From an uncultured Christensenellaceae bacterium (GTDB lineage Bacteria > Bacillota > Clostridia > Christensenellales > UBA3700), in contig CALWKS010000001.1 of NCBI GenBank assembly GCA_944381325.1, positions 186,001 to 250,000 on the forward strand: a stretch of DNA of 64,000 nt, written 5' to 3'. Each line of letters starts with the position of its first letter. Within the stretch, counting starts at the first letter, position 1. Below the pieces are notes generated by a model. That model was not told the DNA's origin, searched no databases, and saw nothing but the letters and a program-made list of their open reading frames with translations. Positions 9,196 through 19,444 of this stretch are shown in pieces. The translations under genes were made by a program, and so were the position numbers.

Positions 9196-9431
9196 ACAAA
9201 GCAAATGCCGCGCCTTTATAAGGCAGACATAGGACACGCTTCAACGTTACGCGCCACAGAGAGCTTTCGGCAGCTGAAAAGAAAGCGCAAACGGTCGTTG
9301 ACAGTACCACCTGTGATGGCACGTTTCCGTACGATACGGATATAATCGAGAGACGGCTTTTTTTGAGCCGTAAGTAAGGTGGAACCGCGACATACAGTCG
9401 TCCTTACGTGAAAACGTAAGGGCGTTTTTTT
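9196..9431 (+). promoter_or_regulatory. T-box leader (threonyl-tRNA-responsive riboswitch)
   Basis: The leader has the parts of a T-box: a stem I region with a CAGAGAG-type loop near 9255-9262, a candidate threonine specifier ACC (9306-9308, or 9309-9311), and the conserved T-box AAGGTGGAACCGCG (9376-9389) overlapping the terminator stem. The TGGA bulge would pair with an uncharged tRNA ending UCCA, in line with a tRNA-Thr with discriminator U. Uncharged tRNA-Thr stabilises the antiterminator and lets thrS be read. Confidence 0.9.
9399..9431 (+). terminator. T-box regulatory terminator
   Basis: An 11-bp stem (9399-9409 with 9414-9424, GAAA loop, one G-U pair) plus T7. Its left arm competes with the antiterminator carrying the T-box motif. 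Confidence 0.88.
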
Positions 9432-9453
9432 ATACGCAAACGGAGGTATCTAT

Positions 9454-11391
9454 ATGATAATCACACTCAAAGACGGAAGCAGTAAAGAGTACGAAAACGG
9501 AAAAACCGTACTCGAGATCGCAAAGGACCTTTCGGAAGGTCTTGCAAGAGTAACGCTTGGCGCAATAGTAGACGGCAAAGTCGTTGAAGCCAACACCGTA
9601 CTCGATAAGGATTGCAATCTTCAGATTCTGACCTTCAAAGATCCCGAAGGCAGAAAGATATACCGTCACACCTGCGCGCACGTTCTTGCGCAGGCAGTCA
9701 AGAGCGTTTATCCGACAGTAAAACTCGCTATCGGACCCGCGATAGACGACGGATTTTATTACGATTTCGACTTCACGACCCCCATTACAATGGAGCAGCT
9801 GGACAAGGTCGAAGAGGAGATGAAGCGCATAATCAAGGCGAATTATCCGCTTGAAAGATTCGTTTTGCCGAGGAAAGAGGCGCTCAAGCTGATGAAGGGC
9901 TTTGACGAGCCTTATAAGGTAGAGCTTATCAACGATCTGCCCAAGGATGCAGAGATATCCTTCTACCGTCAGGGCAATTTCACCGATCTTTGCGCAGGAC
10001 CGCACCTGCCTTCGACGGGTATGATCAAGGCGTTCAAGCTGACGAGCCTTACAGGCGCTTACTGGCGCGGCAACGAGAAGAACAAGATGTTGTCGAGAAT
10101 TTACGGCACGTGCTTCGATAAGAAGAGCGAGCTTACTGAATATCTCGCCGCTGTCGAAGAAGCTAAAAAGCGCGACCACAACAAGCTGGGCAGAGAACTC
10201 GGCATATTCATGACTGACGAAAAAATAGGTCAGGGTCTGCCTCTTCTTATGCCGAAGGGTACAAAGCTGTTCCAGACGCTTACGCGTTTTGTTGAAGACG
10301 AAGAAGAAAGACGCGGCTACGTACGCACCAAGACTCCTTATATGGCTAAGTCAGACCTTTACAAGGTTTCGGGACACTGGGATCACTACAAGGACGGTAT
10401 GTTCGTTATCGGCGACGAGGAAAAGGACGACGAAGTTTTTGCGTTGCGTCCTATGACTTGCCCGTTCCAGTATACGATTTACAACAACGGTCTCAAGAGC
10501 TACCGCGATCTGCCTATCAGATACGGAGAAACGTCTACGCTTTTCAGAAACGAGGCAAGCGGCGAAATGCACGGTCTTATCCGCGTAAGACAGTTTACGA
10601 TAAGCGAAGGACATATCGTTTGCACCCCTCAGCAGCTTGAAGAAGAATTCAAGGGTTGCGTTGACCTTATCAAATATATGCTGACCTGCTGCGGTTTGCA
10701 GAACGACGTAACTTACCGCTTCTCGAAGTGGGATCCGAATGATACGAAGAAGTATATCAACGAGCCTGAGACCTGGAATAAGGCTGAAGACACGATGAGA
10801 AAGATCCTCGACCACCTCGGAATTCAGTATACCGAAGCAGTGGGCGAAGCTGCTTTCTACGGTCCTAAACTCGATATTCAGATCAAGAACGTACACGGCA
10901 AAGAAGACACGATCATCACCGTACAGGTTGATATGTTCCTTGCTGAAAACTTCGATATGAGTTATGTCGACGAAAACGGCGAAAAGCGCAGACCTTATAT
11001 CATTCACCGCACTTCGATAGGTTGCTACGAGCGCACGATAGCTCTGCTTATCGAAAAGTACGCAGGAGCATTCCCGCTGTGGATAGCTCCCACTCAGGTC
11101 AAGGTCATCAGTCTTACGGACAGAAACGTTGACAGCGCAAAGGCTATTTCTGACAAACTGTACAGCTACGGCATCAGAGCGGAGCTGGATACAAGAAGCG
11201 AAACCGTAGGTTACAAGATAAGAAGCGCTCAGCTTGAAAAAGTGCCATATATGATCGTTATCGGCGACAAAGAGGCTGAAAGCGGAGTTGTATCTGTACG
11301 TCGTCGAGGAGAGGGCGTTATAGGTGAGATGAGCCTTGACGACTTTATCGCGCGTCTGCAGAAAGAAATTGCTGAAAAGCGTCTTGACTAA
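9454..11391 (+). CDS. thrS: Threonyl-tRNA synthetase
   Basis: 645 residues, full length. Order: N-terminal TGS domain (1-62), second editing domain with HTCAH, the SAD motif (FYRQGNFTDLCAGPHLP), class II catalytic core with zinc-ligand Cys336 in RPMTCPFQ, motif 2 FRNEASGEMHGLIRVRQF and motif 3 IGCYERTIALLIEKY, then the C-terminal anticodon-binding domain from LWIAPTQVKV. It charges tRNA-Thr using ATP in the cytoplasm. The ribosome site GGAGGT precedes ATG 9454. Expression is set by the T-box leader upstream, and an intrinsic terminator ends the unit. Confidence 0.98.
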   Translation: MIITLKDGSSKEYENGKTVLEIAKDLSEGLARVTLGAIVDGKVVEANTVLDKDCNLQILTFKDPEGRKIYRHTCAHVLAQAVKSVYPTVKLAIGPAIDDGFYYDFDFTTPITMEQLDKVEEEMKRIIKANYPLERFVLPRKEALKLMKGFDEPYKVELINDLPKDAEISFYRQGNFTDLCAGPHLPSTGMIKAFKLTSLTGAYWRGNEKNKMLSRIYGTCFDKKSELTEYLAAVEEAKKRDHNKLGRELGIFMTDEKIGQGLPLLMPKGTKLFQTLTRFVEDEEERRGYVRTKTPYMAKSDLYKVSGHWDHYKDGMFVIGDEEKDDEVFALRPMTCPFQYTIYNNGLKSYRDLPIRYGETSTLFRNEASGEMHGLIRVRQFTISEGHIVCTPQQLEEEFKGCVDLIKYMLTCCGLQNDVTYRFSKWDPNDTKKYINEPETWNKAEDTMRKILDHLGIQYTEAVGEAAFYGPKLDIQIKNVHGKEDTIITVQVDMFLAENFDMSYVDENGEKRRPYIIHRTSIGCYERTIALLIEKYAGAFPLWIAPTQVKVISLTDRNVDSAKAISDKLYSYGIRAELDTRSETVGYKIRSAQLEKVPYMIVIGDKEAESGVVSVRRRGEGVIGEMSLDDFIARLQKEIAEKRLD

Positions 11392-11412
11392 ATAATTATA
11401 AAACAAATAATT

Positions 11413-11446
11413 AAGCCGTCGGATTTCCGACGGCTTTTTATTTTAT
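11413..11446 (+). terminator. Intrinsic terminator of thrS
   Basis: AAGCCGTCGG (11413-11422) pairs with CCGACGGCTT (11427-11436) across ATTT, followed by TTTATTTTA. Confidence 0.88.
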
Positions 11447-11467
11447 ATATTCATAAATATCAGACTG

Positions 11468-12400
11468 TTACGTCTTGACGTTGTAAACGGCGTTTGCCTT
11501 GTCAAAAAGCGCGGCGACTTTTGAGCGGAGAGAGAGGGGCAGAACGATCTCTGCGTCAGCGCCGAAACCTGCCAGTTTCCTGAGCGTGGCTTCGTTGTCG
11601 TAAACTTCTCCTTGAGCAATATAATATCCTCCGTCCTGAGAGCGGTTTACGTTTTCAATGCCGAGCCATTCTTCAACGTCATAGCGGGCAGGTTCGCTTA
11701 CTTTCAGAGTTATTCTGACCTTTTCTTTCTGTGTCGGGTCGAAAAGATTCCATTCTTTTTCGTATGCAGGGATCTGGTATTTTACGTCAAGAAGAATAAT
11801 ATGCGTTATGCGCGATATTTTGAAAAGTCTCAGTGCCTTATCCCTCAGACAATTTGCATATACGTACCAGTTGTTGTTCGAAAGAACGAAAGCGTAGGGC
11901 TGAATGTCTCTTTCGCTTATTTCTCCCGAGCGGTTGTGATAACTTATTCTTACCGTGCGTTTTTCTTTTTTTGCCGCAGCCAAAGCGTCGAATTTTGCCG
12001 CCAGCTTGGGATTGGAAAGAAGTGTATTGGCATTGTCGACGACAAAATCTTCGTTGAAGAAACCGCCTTGCTGAGCAGATCGCACGTTCTTGACCGCAGA
12101 CAGCTTTTTTATCACGTTGGTTACTTTGTCGGACTTGGGCTGTATTGCGTCGAGAGCTGCAACGACAAGCTGAAGTTCTTCTTTGTTGAAATAGCTTGCG
12201 CTCAGTTTGAAGTCGTCGCCTATCATAATGCCGCCGCCGCGTCCTTTCTGACAGTAGACGGGAATATGCGCGCAACTAAGTGTATCGACGTATCTGTAAA
12301 CGGTGCGAGGACTGACTTCGAGCTTTGTGGCAAGCTCTTCGGCGGTAACTACGTCGTTGTTGAGAAGCTCTATGAGCATTGTAAAAAGATTGTCTATCAT
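11468..12400 (-). CDS. WYL-domain transcriptional regulator (DeoR-type HTH)
   Basis: 310 residues. The N-terminus carries a winged helix-turn-helix (VTAEELATKLEVSPRTVYRYVDTL, residues about 18-41) with the adjoining wing KGRGGGIMIG. Residues about 150-235 form a WYL ligand-sensing domain, including RDIQPYAFVLSNNNWYVYANC, and a WCX-type C-terminal domain follows. Such proteins bind DNA as dimers and sense small ligands or nucleic acid; the ligand here is unknown. AAGGAGCG precedes ATG 12400. It converges on thrS and diverges from gdhA, so gdhA is a possible but unproven target. Confidence 0.88.
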   Translation of the reverse strand: MIDNLFTMLIELLNNDVVTAEELATKLEVSPRTVYRYVDTLSCAHIPVYCQKGRGGGIMIGDDFKLSASYFNKEELQLVVAALDAIQPKSDKVTNVIKKLSAVKNVRSAQQGGFFNEDFVVDNANTLLSNPKLAAKFDALAAAKKEKRTVRISYHNRSGEISERDIQPYAFVLSNNNWYVYANCLRDKALRLFKISRITHIILLDVKYQIPAYEKEWNLFDPTQKEKVRITLKVSEPARYDVEEWLGIENVNRSQDGGYYIAQGEVYDNEATLRKLAGFGADAEIVLPLSLRSKVAALFDKANAVYNVKT

Positions 12401-12421
12401 AATATGCGCTCCTTTATGAAT

Positions 12422-12450
12422 ATTTTAATATTTTTATGCAAAAAAGTCAA
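12422..12450 (-). promoter_or_regulatory. Promoter of the WYL regulator
   Basis: On the minus strand TTGACT (12450-12445), 17 bp, TAAAAT (12427-12422). Confidence 0.7.
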
Positions 12451-12621
12451 TAAAAATATGACATATTGAGTCAGTTTATTATAATAAAATGCATAAAAAT
12501 TATATTTTATCAGGAAACAAAAGCATTGAAAACGTGTATTAGACAACTGAATTCCGATAATAATACTATCGCTGAAAGGGCTTGAAAGTCCTCTGAAACT
12601 CAGCGCGCACGCGATATATAG

Positions 12622-14067
<1,446 letters not shown>

Positions 14068-14086
14068 TAATAACAATCTGAATTTA

Positions 14087-14120
14087 AAAACCGCTTTCCG
14101 CTTCGGAAGGCGGTTTTTTT
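14087..14120 (+). terminator. Intrinsic terminator of gdhA
   Basis: AAAACCGCTTTCC and its partner around GCTT, followed by T7. Confidence 0.88.
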
Positions 14121-14657
14121 ATGCGGTTAAGTCAAAACTGATTAAGTCAAATTTGATTTATAAATTTACGGTCATAAATGAGCCGACAAAGCAAAATATT
14201 GTCTTATCACGGTTTGTCAATCAAAGAAGGGAAGTTGCTTTGCAACCGATTGAACATTCACTCATCCGAGTTTATAATTATCAGATCTTATATTAAATAA
14301 ACAAATTTTACCTATTACATTCGTATGCGTGCGCGTATAATGTAACTTTTTCATAAACACTTGAACATCGGACTTATTTTTTTCAAAAGTAAATTCGATT
14401 AAAATGCAGTAATTTACAGTACCGTAAATATTGCTTATTGTTATAATTTGTAGCGCGACACATAATCGTTCTGACAGTAATTCCGCGTAAAAAAGAGTAC
14501 ACATTTTTGCATAAAAACCGATTGATGAATAAATACTGAAAATCACGTGTCAAAGAAGAGTATATTCAGCTTGATTTTTTCTGCGCTTAGTGTTCGTTTT
14601 AACGCATTTTATCCGTCATGGCGAAAACAATTCTGTGCTTGCATAAAATGCTTTTTA
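14121..14657. other. AT-rich intergenic stretch without a supported gene
   Basis: There is no open frame with a ribosome site or protein-like composition. An open frame on the minus strand at 14262-14546 lacks both and I reject it. The segment could host an untranslated RNA ending at the orphan terminator at 14801-14833, but nothing else supports that. Confidence 0.4.
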
Positions 14658-14728
14658 TGTGGATAACTCGGGCTAAATGTGGAAAACTCTGTGGATAACT
14701 GCCTGAAAATGCGGATAAGTGTGGATTT
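14658..14728 (+). promoter_or_regulatory. Array of five DnaA-box-like 9-mers
   Basis: Five co-oriented matches to TGTGGATAA within 71 bp: 14658 TGTGGATAA (exact), 14678 TGTGGAAAA, 14690 TGTGGATAA (exact), 14710 TGCGGATAA, 14720 TGTGGATTT. Starts are spaced 20, 12, 20 and 10 bp, mostly near whole helical turns. They lie about 110-180 bp before the purE -35 in a gene-free region. This could be a DnaA-titration or regulatory locus, or part of a replication origin; no dnaA or dnaN is in the window. Confidence 0.65.
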
Positions 14729-14800
14729 TTCGCGTTAAGACTGGAGTGTTGCTCAAGGTTACTGAAAATTACTTTTTTGCGCGGCGAGGTGTCGGATTTT

Positions 14801-14833
14801 GGCGTAAAATAGTTTATTTTACCGCCGTTTTTT
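14801..14833 (+). terminator. Orphan intrinsic terminator just before the purE promoter
   Basis: GGCGTAAAATA (14801-14811) pairs with 14815-14826 across a 3-nt loop with one bulged C, then GTTTTTT. gdhA already has its own terminator 680 bp upstream, so this one suggests an unannotated transcript or insulation of the pur promoter. Confidence 0.6.
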
Positions 14834-14835
14834 CC

Positions 14836-14864
14836 TTGTAATAAAAATACTTTTATGATAGAAT
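14836..14864 (+). promoter_or_regulatory. Promoter of the pur operon
   Basis: TTGTAA (14836-14841), 17 bp, TAGAAT (14859-14864), with an upstream TG (extended -10). The leader from about 14871 holds a weak GC hairpin (14881-14899) followed by T6, a possible but unconvincing attenuator. I see no purine riboswitch core. Confidence 0.65.
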
Positions 14865-14930
14865 TTAGATATTAAATTTTCCGCGGCGCGCATCTGCGGT
14901 TTTTTCGCCCCGGACATCAAGGAGATTTTT

Positions 14931-15422
14931 ATGGCAAAAGTTGCTGTTATTATGGGAAGCATCAGCGATCTCGACGTTGTAAAACCCGCAATCGACATTC
15001 TCAAAAGCTTTGACGTTGAGGTTGAGGCGAGAGTAATTTCCGCTCACCGTACGCCTGAACTTGCGCACGAATTCGCAGTGCAGGCTGCTGACAACAATAT
15101 CGAGGTAATCATCTGCGCGGCAGGCAAGGCTGCACACCTCGGCGGCGTTATAGCAAGTTTTACTCCGCTGCCGGTTATCGGTCTCCCCGTAAAGAGCTCC
15201 ACTATGGACGGTCTTGACAGCCTTCTTTCAATGGTTCAGATGCCTGGCGGTATCCCCGTTGCCTGCGTGGCTATCAACGGCGGTCTCAACGCAGGACTTC
15301 TCGCAGTGCAGATACTTGCGGTGAAATATCCAGTTCTCATGAAAAAATTGCAGGATTACAAGAGTAACCTTGCTCAAAAAATACAACAAGACGACGTAAA
15401 ATTGCAAAAGGAGTTAAAGTGA
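14931..15422 (+). CDS. purE: N5-carboxyaminoimidazole ribonucleotide mutase (PurE class I)
   Basis: 163 residues, the usual PurE length. It begins [19 protein letters not shown], the substrate-binding SxSD motif, then VISAHRTPE with the catalytic His, and later [13 protein letters not shown] and [11 protein letters not shown]. It rearranges N5-CAIR to CAIR in the fifth to sixth stage of IMP synthesis. Class I PurE needs N5-CAIR made by PurK, and no purK is in this window. AAGGAG precedes the ATG. First gene of the pur operon; its TGA overlaps the ATG of purC by one base. Confidence 0.96.
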   Translation: MAKVAVIMGSISDLDVVKPAIDILKSFDVEVEARVISAHRTPELAHEFAVQAADNNIEVIICAAGKAAHLGGVIASFTPLPVIGLPVKSSTMDGLDSLLSMVQMPGGIPVACVAINGGLNAGLLAVQILAVKYPVLMKKLQDYKSNLAQKIQQDDVKLQKELK

Positions 15423-16129
15423 TGGAAAGAACAACCCAACTTTATGAAGGTAAAGCAAAAAAAGTGTATCTGACGACGGACCCCGACGTAGTTCTGGTTT
15501 CTTACAAGGACGACGCAACCGCTTTCAACGGAATCAAGAAAGGCACGATTAAGGGTAAGGGCGTTGTAAACAACGTTTGCAGCAACCACCTGTTCAGATT
15601 GCTTGAAGAAAAGGGAGTTCCTACTCACTATGTAGAGCAGATCAACGAGAGAGAGACTTATGTAAAGAAAGTTCAGATAGTTCCTCTCGAAGTTATCGTC
15701 CGCAACATCGCTGCAGGCTCTCTCTCCAAGAGACTCGGCATCCCCGAAGGTACGAAGCTGGCTAGCACCGTGCTCGAGTTCAGCTATAAGAACGACGACC
15801 TCGGCGACCCGATGGTAAACGATTATCACGTCTACGCTATGAACCTCGCAACAAAGGAAGAAGTTGAAAAGATCAAGGCTATGGCTCTCAAGATCAACGA
15901 CATCCTCAGCGAGTATTTCAAGGAGATCGGCATTGAGCTTATCGACTTCAAGCTCGAGTTCGGCAGATATAAAGGCGATATCATCCTTGCTGACGAAATT
16001 TCTCCCGATACCTGCCGTTTCTGGGACACCAAGACGGGCGAAAAGCTGGACAAAGACCGTTTCCGCCGCGATATGGACGATGTAGACAAGGGTTACAGAG
16101 AAATCAAGAAGAGAATGGGTCTCGAATAA
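15422..16129 (+). CDS. purC: SAICAR synthetase
   Basis: 235 residues, from ATG 15422, which shares its A with the purE stop; AAAGGAG lies at 15406-15413. Motifs: [12 protein letters not shown] at the N-terminus, [28 protein letters not shown] and the C-terminal [27 protein letters not shown]. It joins aspartate to CAIR with ATP. Normal length for bacterial PurC. Translational coupling with purE is likely. Confidence 0.97.
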   Translation: MERTTQLYEGKAKKVYLTTDPDVVLVSYKDDATAFNGIKKGTIKGKGVVNNVCSNHLFRLLEEKGVPTHYVEQINERETYVKKVQIVPLEVIVRNIAAGSLSKRLGIPEGTKLASTVLEFSYKNDDLGDPMVNDYHVYAMNLATKEEVEKIKAMALKINDILSEYFKEIGIELIDFKLEFGRYKGDIILADEISPDTCRFWDTKTGEKLDKDRFRRDMDDVDKGYREIKKRMGLE

Positions 16130-16165
16130 TCAGACCTTTACAAACCAAAGCACAAAGGAGTATTT

Positions 16166-17182
16166 ATGGCTATTGATTACAAATCCGCAGGCGTTGACGT
16201 CGAAGCGGGATACGAAGCAGTAAAACTGATGAAGGAATACGTCAAGACGACTTACAATGACAGCGTTCTCGGCGATCTGGGCAGCTTCGGCGGTTTCTAC
16301 GCTCTCGACGATAAAGAGGACGGGGATTGCCTCGTTGCAGGTACGGACGGCGTAGGTACAAAGCTCAAATACGCGTTTGTTCTCGACAAGCACGACACCG
16401 TAGGTATCGACGCGGTCGCTATGTGCGTGAACGACATTGTCTGCCAGGGCGCTAAACCGCTGTTCTTTCTTGACTATATCGCGCTTTCAAAGCTTGAACC
16501 CGTAAAGGTCGCCAACATCGTAAAAGGCGTATGCGAAGGCTGCCGTCAGTCAGGATGCGCGCTCATCGGCGGCGAGACTGCAGAAATGCCCGGCTTCTAC
16601 GCTAAGGACGAATACGACATCGCGGGTTTCGCAGTCGGTATCGTAAAGAAGAACAAGATCATCAACGGCAAGAACATCAAGGCAGGAGACGCACTTATCG
16701 GTCTTGCTTCCAGCGGCGTTCACAGCAACGGATATTCTCTTGTAAGAAAGCTGTTCGGCGAAGACAAAGAAAGCCTCAACAAGTACAATGAGACTCTGGG
16801 CTGCACTCCCGCAGAGCTTGTGCTCACCCCGACGAGAATATACGTAAAGACGGTTCTTTCCATCATTGAAAAGTTTGAGATAAAGGGCATAGCTCATATC
16901 ACGGGCGGCGGCTTCATCGAGAATATTCCGAGAATCATTCCGAATGGTCTCGGCATCTCAATCGACAGATCTTCTTATCCGTTGCCGCGCATATTCAAGG
17001 CTCTTCAGGAGATCGCAGGCATCGACGACCGCAAGATGTGCAACACCTTCAATATGGGTATAGGTCTCGTAATGGCAGTAGATCCTTCGATTGCTGCAGA
17101 CGTTGTCAAAGAGCTTGAAAACATGGGCGAAAAGGCATACGTTATCGGCAAGGTTACCGATAAAGAGGGCGTTGAGCTATGA
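16166..17182 (+). CDS. purM: Phosphoribosylformylglycinamidine cyclo-ligase (AIR synthetase)
   Basis: 338 residues. The start [23 protein letters not shown] is typical of PurM, followed by [41 protein letters not shown] and [13 protein letters not shown]. It uses ATP to close FGAM to AIR. A ribosome site (AAAGGAG) precedes the ATG, 36 bp after purC. In many Firmicutes purF stands between purC and purM; here it is missing. The stop overlaps the purN start (ATGA). Confidence 0.97.
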   Translation: MAIDYKSAGVDVEAGYEAVKLMKEYVKTTYNDSVLGDLGSFGGFYALDDKEDGDCLVAGTDGVGTKLKYAFVLDKHDTVGIDAVAMCVNDIVCQGAKPLFFLDYIALSKLEPVKVANIVKGVCEGCRQSGCALIGGETAEMPGFYAKDEYDIAGFAVGIVKKNKIINGKNIKAGDALIGLASSGVHSNGYSLVRKLFGEDKESLNKYNETLGCTPAELVLTPTRIYVKTVLSIIEKFEIKGIAHITGGGFIENIPRIIPNGLGISIDRSSYPLPRIFKALQEIAGIDDRKMCNTFNMGIGLVMAVDPSIAADVVKELENMGEKAYVIGKVTDKEGVEL

Positions 17183-17769
17183 AAAAAATCGCCGTATTCA
17201 TCTCAGGCTCGGGCAGTGATATGCAGAGCGTAATAGACGGTTGCGAAAGCGGCTACATTAACGGCAAAGTCGTTTGCGTAGTTGCGTCCAAAGCCGGAAT
17301 TTACGGGCTTGAGAGAGCTGAAAAACACGGCATAGACAGCGCGGTTTTCGCGCTTAAAGATTACGACGGAGACTGCGAGAAAAGAGACAAGGCAGTTCTC
17401 GGTTACGTCGAAGACCACGGGGCTGACCTCATAGTGCTTGCAGGTTACCTCGGCATTGTTACAAAACAACTCGTTTCGGCGTACAGAGGACGGATGATAA
17501 ACATTCATCCGTCGCTGATACCCGCTCATTGCGGCAAGGGCATGTACGGGCTCAAAGTGCATACCAGCGTGCTTGCAAGCGGGGATAAGGTAAGCGGTGC
17601 AACCGTTCATTATGTGGACGAGGGCACAGATACCGGCGATATTATCGTACAGCAGAGAGTAAAGGTAAAAGAGGGAGACACCCCCGAGACGCTGCAGGCG
17701 CGCGTCCTTGAAACCGAACATCAGCTGCTGCCGTACGCAGTGCGTTTTCTTTGCGGAAAAGACAATTGA
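17179..17769 (+). CDS. purN: Phosphoribosylglycinamide formyltransferase (folate-dependent)
   Basis: 196 residues. N-terminus [20 protein letters not shown] holds the phosphate-binding loop; the catalytic segment shows LAGYLGIV, the conserved [19 protein letters not shown] with Asn-His, and the Asp in [13 protein letters not shown]. It transfers formyl from 10-formyl-THF to GAR. The ATG overlaps the purM stop by four bases, so the two are probably translationally coupled. Confidence 0.96.
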   Translation: MKKIAVFISGSGSDMQSVIDGCESGYINGKVVCVVASKAGIYGLERAEKHGIDSAVFALKDYDGDCEKRDKAVLGYVEDHGADLIVLAGYLGIVTKQLVSAYRGRMINIHPSLIPAHCGKGMYGLKVHTSVLASGDKVSGATVHYVDEGTDTGDIIVQQRVKVKEGDTPETLQARVLETEHQLLPYAVRFLCGKDN

Positions 17770-17793
17770 GAAATTGCCTTTTCTCTTTTTATC
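17769..17793 (+). terminator. Weak terminator-like hairpin between purN and purH
   Basis: GAGAA pairs with TTCTC around a short loop, then T5. The stem is weak; it may only lower read-through into purH, or be chance. Confidence 0.3.
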
Positions 17794-17856
17794 CGCGCGC
17801 GGAACGCATATAAAAAAAGTGCGTATACGAGATAAAAACTTATAAATCTGAAAAAT

Positions 17857-17882
17857 AAATCAATATTTGAAATCAATATTTA
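17857..17882 (+). repeat. Tandem 13-bp direct repeat before purH
   Basis: AAATCAATATTTG (17857-17869) is followed directly by AAATCAATATTTA (17870-17882), ending at the purH ribosome site AGGAG. It could be chance in AT-rich DNA or a binding site. Confidence 0.5.
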
Positions 17883-17892
17883 GGAGCGTAAG

Positions 17893-19431
17893 ATGAAAAA
17901 AAGAGCGTTAATCAGTGTTTCCGACAAGACGGGAATAGTTGAGTTTGCAAAGAGCCTTTGCGGCTATGGTTACGAAATCGTCTCCACCGGCGGTACTCTC
18001 AAAGCCCTTCAGGGCGCAGGCATCGAGGCGGTCGACATCAGTTCCGTTACCGGTTTCCCCGAGTGTCTCGACGGCAGAGTAAAGACCCTGCACCCCAACG
18101 TGCATGCAGGACTTCTGGCTATGAGAAGCAATAAGGAGCATATGGACTTCCTCAAGAAGATGAACATTACCCCTATCGACATCGTAGTAGTCAACCTCTA
18201 TCCGTTCAAGCAGACCATTTCAAAGCCCGGCGTAGAACTTGCAGAAGCCGTTGAAAATATCGATATCGGCGGACCGACAATGCTGAGAAGCGCGGCTAAG
18301 AACTATCAGGACGTTGCCGTGATCGTAGATCCCAAGGATTACGCAACGGTTCTCGAAGAACTCACCAACGGCGGCGTTACAAGAGAGACCAAGTTCCGTC
18401 TTATGTACAAGGTATATCAGCATACCTCTTATTACGACACTCTTATCGCAAATTATCTCAGACAGAAGCAGGGCATTGAGTTCCCCGATCAGCTTACTCT
18501 CGCGTTCGACAAGGCGCAGGATATGAGATACGGCGAAAATCCGCGCCAGCACGCGGTATTCTACAAAGAGCCGTTCCCCGTTGCAGGTTCTCTCGCTTGC
18601 GCAGAGCAGCTGCACGGCAAAGAACTCTCTTACAACAACATCAACGATACCAACGGCGCTCTCGATCTGCTGAGAGAGTTTGACGAGCCGACGGTCGTTG
18701 CCGTAAAGCACGCCAATCCTTGCGGAGTCGCTACCGCGGCTACGATAAGCGAAGCGTACAAGAAGGCATACGAAGCAGATCCCACCTCTATTTTCGGCGG
18801 TATCGTTGCTGCAAACAGAGAGATCGACAAGGCAACCGCCGAGATGATACATTCGATATTCATCGAGATCGTTGTTGCTCCTTCTTTCAGCGAAGAAGCT
18901 CTCGCTATTCTTTCTCAGAAAGCAAATATAAGACTTCTCAAGCTGCCTACGATAAACGCGCCCATTCCCGACAACTGCTACGATATGAAGAAAGTTCTCG
19001 GCGGACTTCTCGTTCAGCAGTATGACAGAATGGTAGTCGATTTCGATCAGGTAAAGACGGTTAGCAAGAAAGAGCCCACAAAGAAGCAGATGGAAGATAT
19101 GGTCTTCGCTATGAAGGTCGTAAAACATACCAAGTCCAACGCTATCGTTATCGCAAAGGACGGCGTTATCCTCGGCATAGGTTGCGGACAGGTCAACCGT
19201 ATCAGAGCGACAGAGCAGGCTATTGCGCATTCTCTGGTTGACACCAAGGGCGCTGTGCTCGCAAGCGACGCGTTCTTCCCGTTCGACGACTGCGCGCGTG
19301 CCGCGGCAAAGGCGGGCATCACCGCTATTATGCAGCCGGGCGGAAGCATTAAGGATCAGCTCAGCATAGACGCATGCGACGAAAACGGCGTTGCTATGGT
19401 ATTTACGGGCGACAGACACTTCAAGCACTGA
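17893..19431 (+). CDS. purH: Bifunctional AICAR formyltransferase / IMP cyclohydrolase
   Basis: 512 residues, standard length. Residues 1-195 are the MGS-like cyclohydrolase domain ([45 protein letters not shown]). The rest is the transformylase with KHANPCGVA and the C-terminal [26 protein letters not shown]. It performs the last two steps to IMP. It lies 123 bp after purN, the largest gap in the cluster, with a tandem repeat and TTAGGAGCG before the ATG; a separate promoter cannot be excluded. Confidence 0.97.
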   Translation: MKKRALISVSDKTGIVEFAKSLCGYGYEIVSTGGTLKALQGAGIEAVDISSVTGFPECLDGRVKTLHPNVHAGLLAMRSNKEHMDFLKKMNITPIDIVVVNLYPFKQTISKPGVELAEAVENIDIGGPTMLRSAAKNYQDVAVIVDPKDYATVLEELTNGGVTRETKFRLMYKVYQHTSYYDTLIANYLRQKQGIEFPDQLTLAFDKAQDMRYGENPRQHAVFYKEPFPVAGSLACAEQLHGKELSYNNINDTNGALDLLREFDEPTVVAVKHANPCGVATAATISEAYKKAYEADPTSIFGGIVAANREIDKATAEMIHSIFIEIVVAPSFSEEALAILSQKANIRLLKLPTINAPIPDNCYDMKKVLGGLLVQQYDRMVVDFDQVKTVSKKEPTKKQMEDMVFAMKVVKHTKSNAIVIAKDGVILGIGCGQVNRIRATEQAIAHSLVDTKGAVLASDAFFPFDDCARAAAKAGITAIMQPGGSIKDQLSIDACDENGVAMVFTGDRHFKH

Positions 19432-19444
19432 TAACGGAGGGTAT

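Noticed and set aside
10351..11406. 351-residue minus-strand open frame over thrS
   Set aside because: Entirely antisense to thrS; no ribosome site or protein motif.
14658..14728. Calling the DnaA-box array the chromosomal origin
   Set aside because: No dnaA, dnaN, rpmH or gidA nearby and no DNA-unwinding element clearly identified; kept only as an array.
14865..14930. Purine riboswitch or PurR box in the purE leader
   Set aside because: The conserved riboswitch core and paired CGAA-type boxes are not visible; only a weak 4-bp GC hairpin is.
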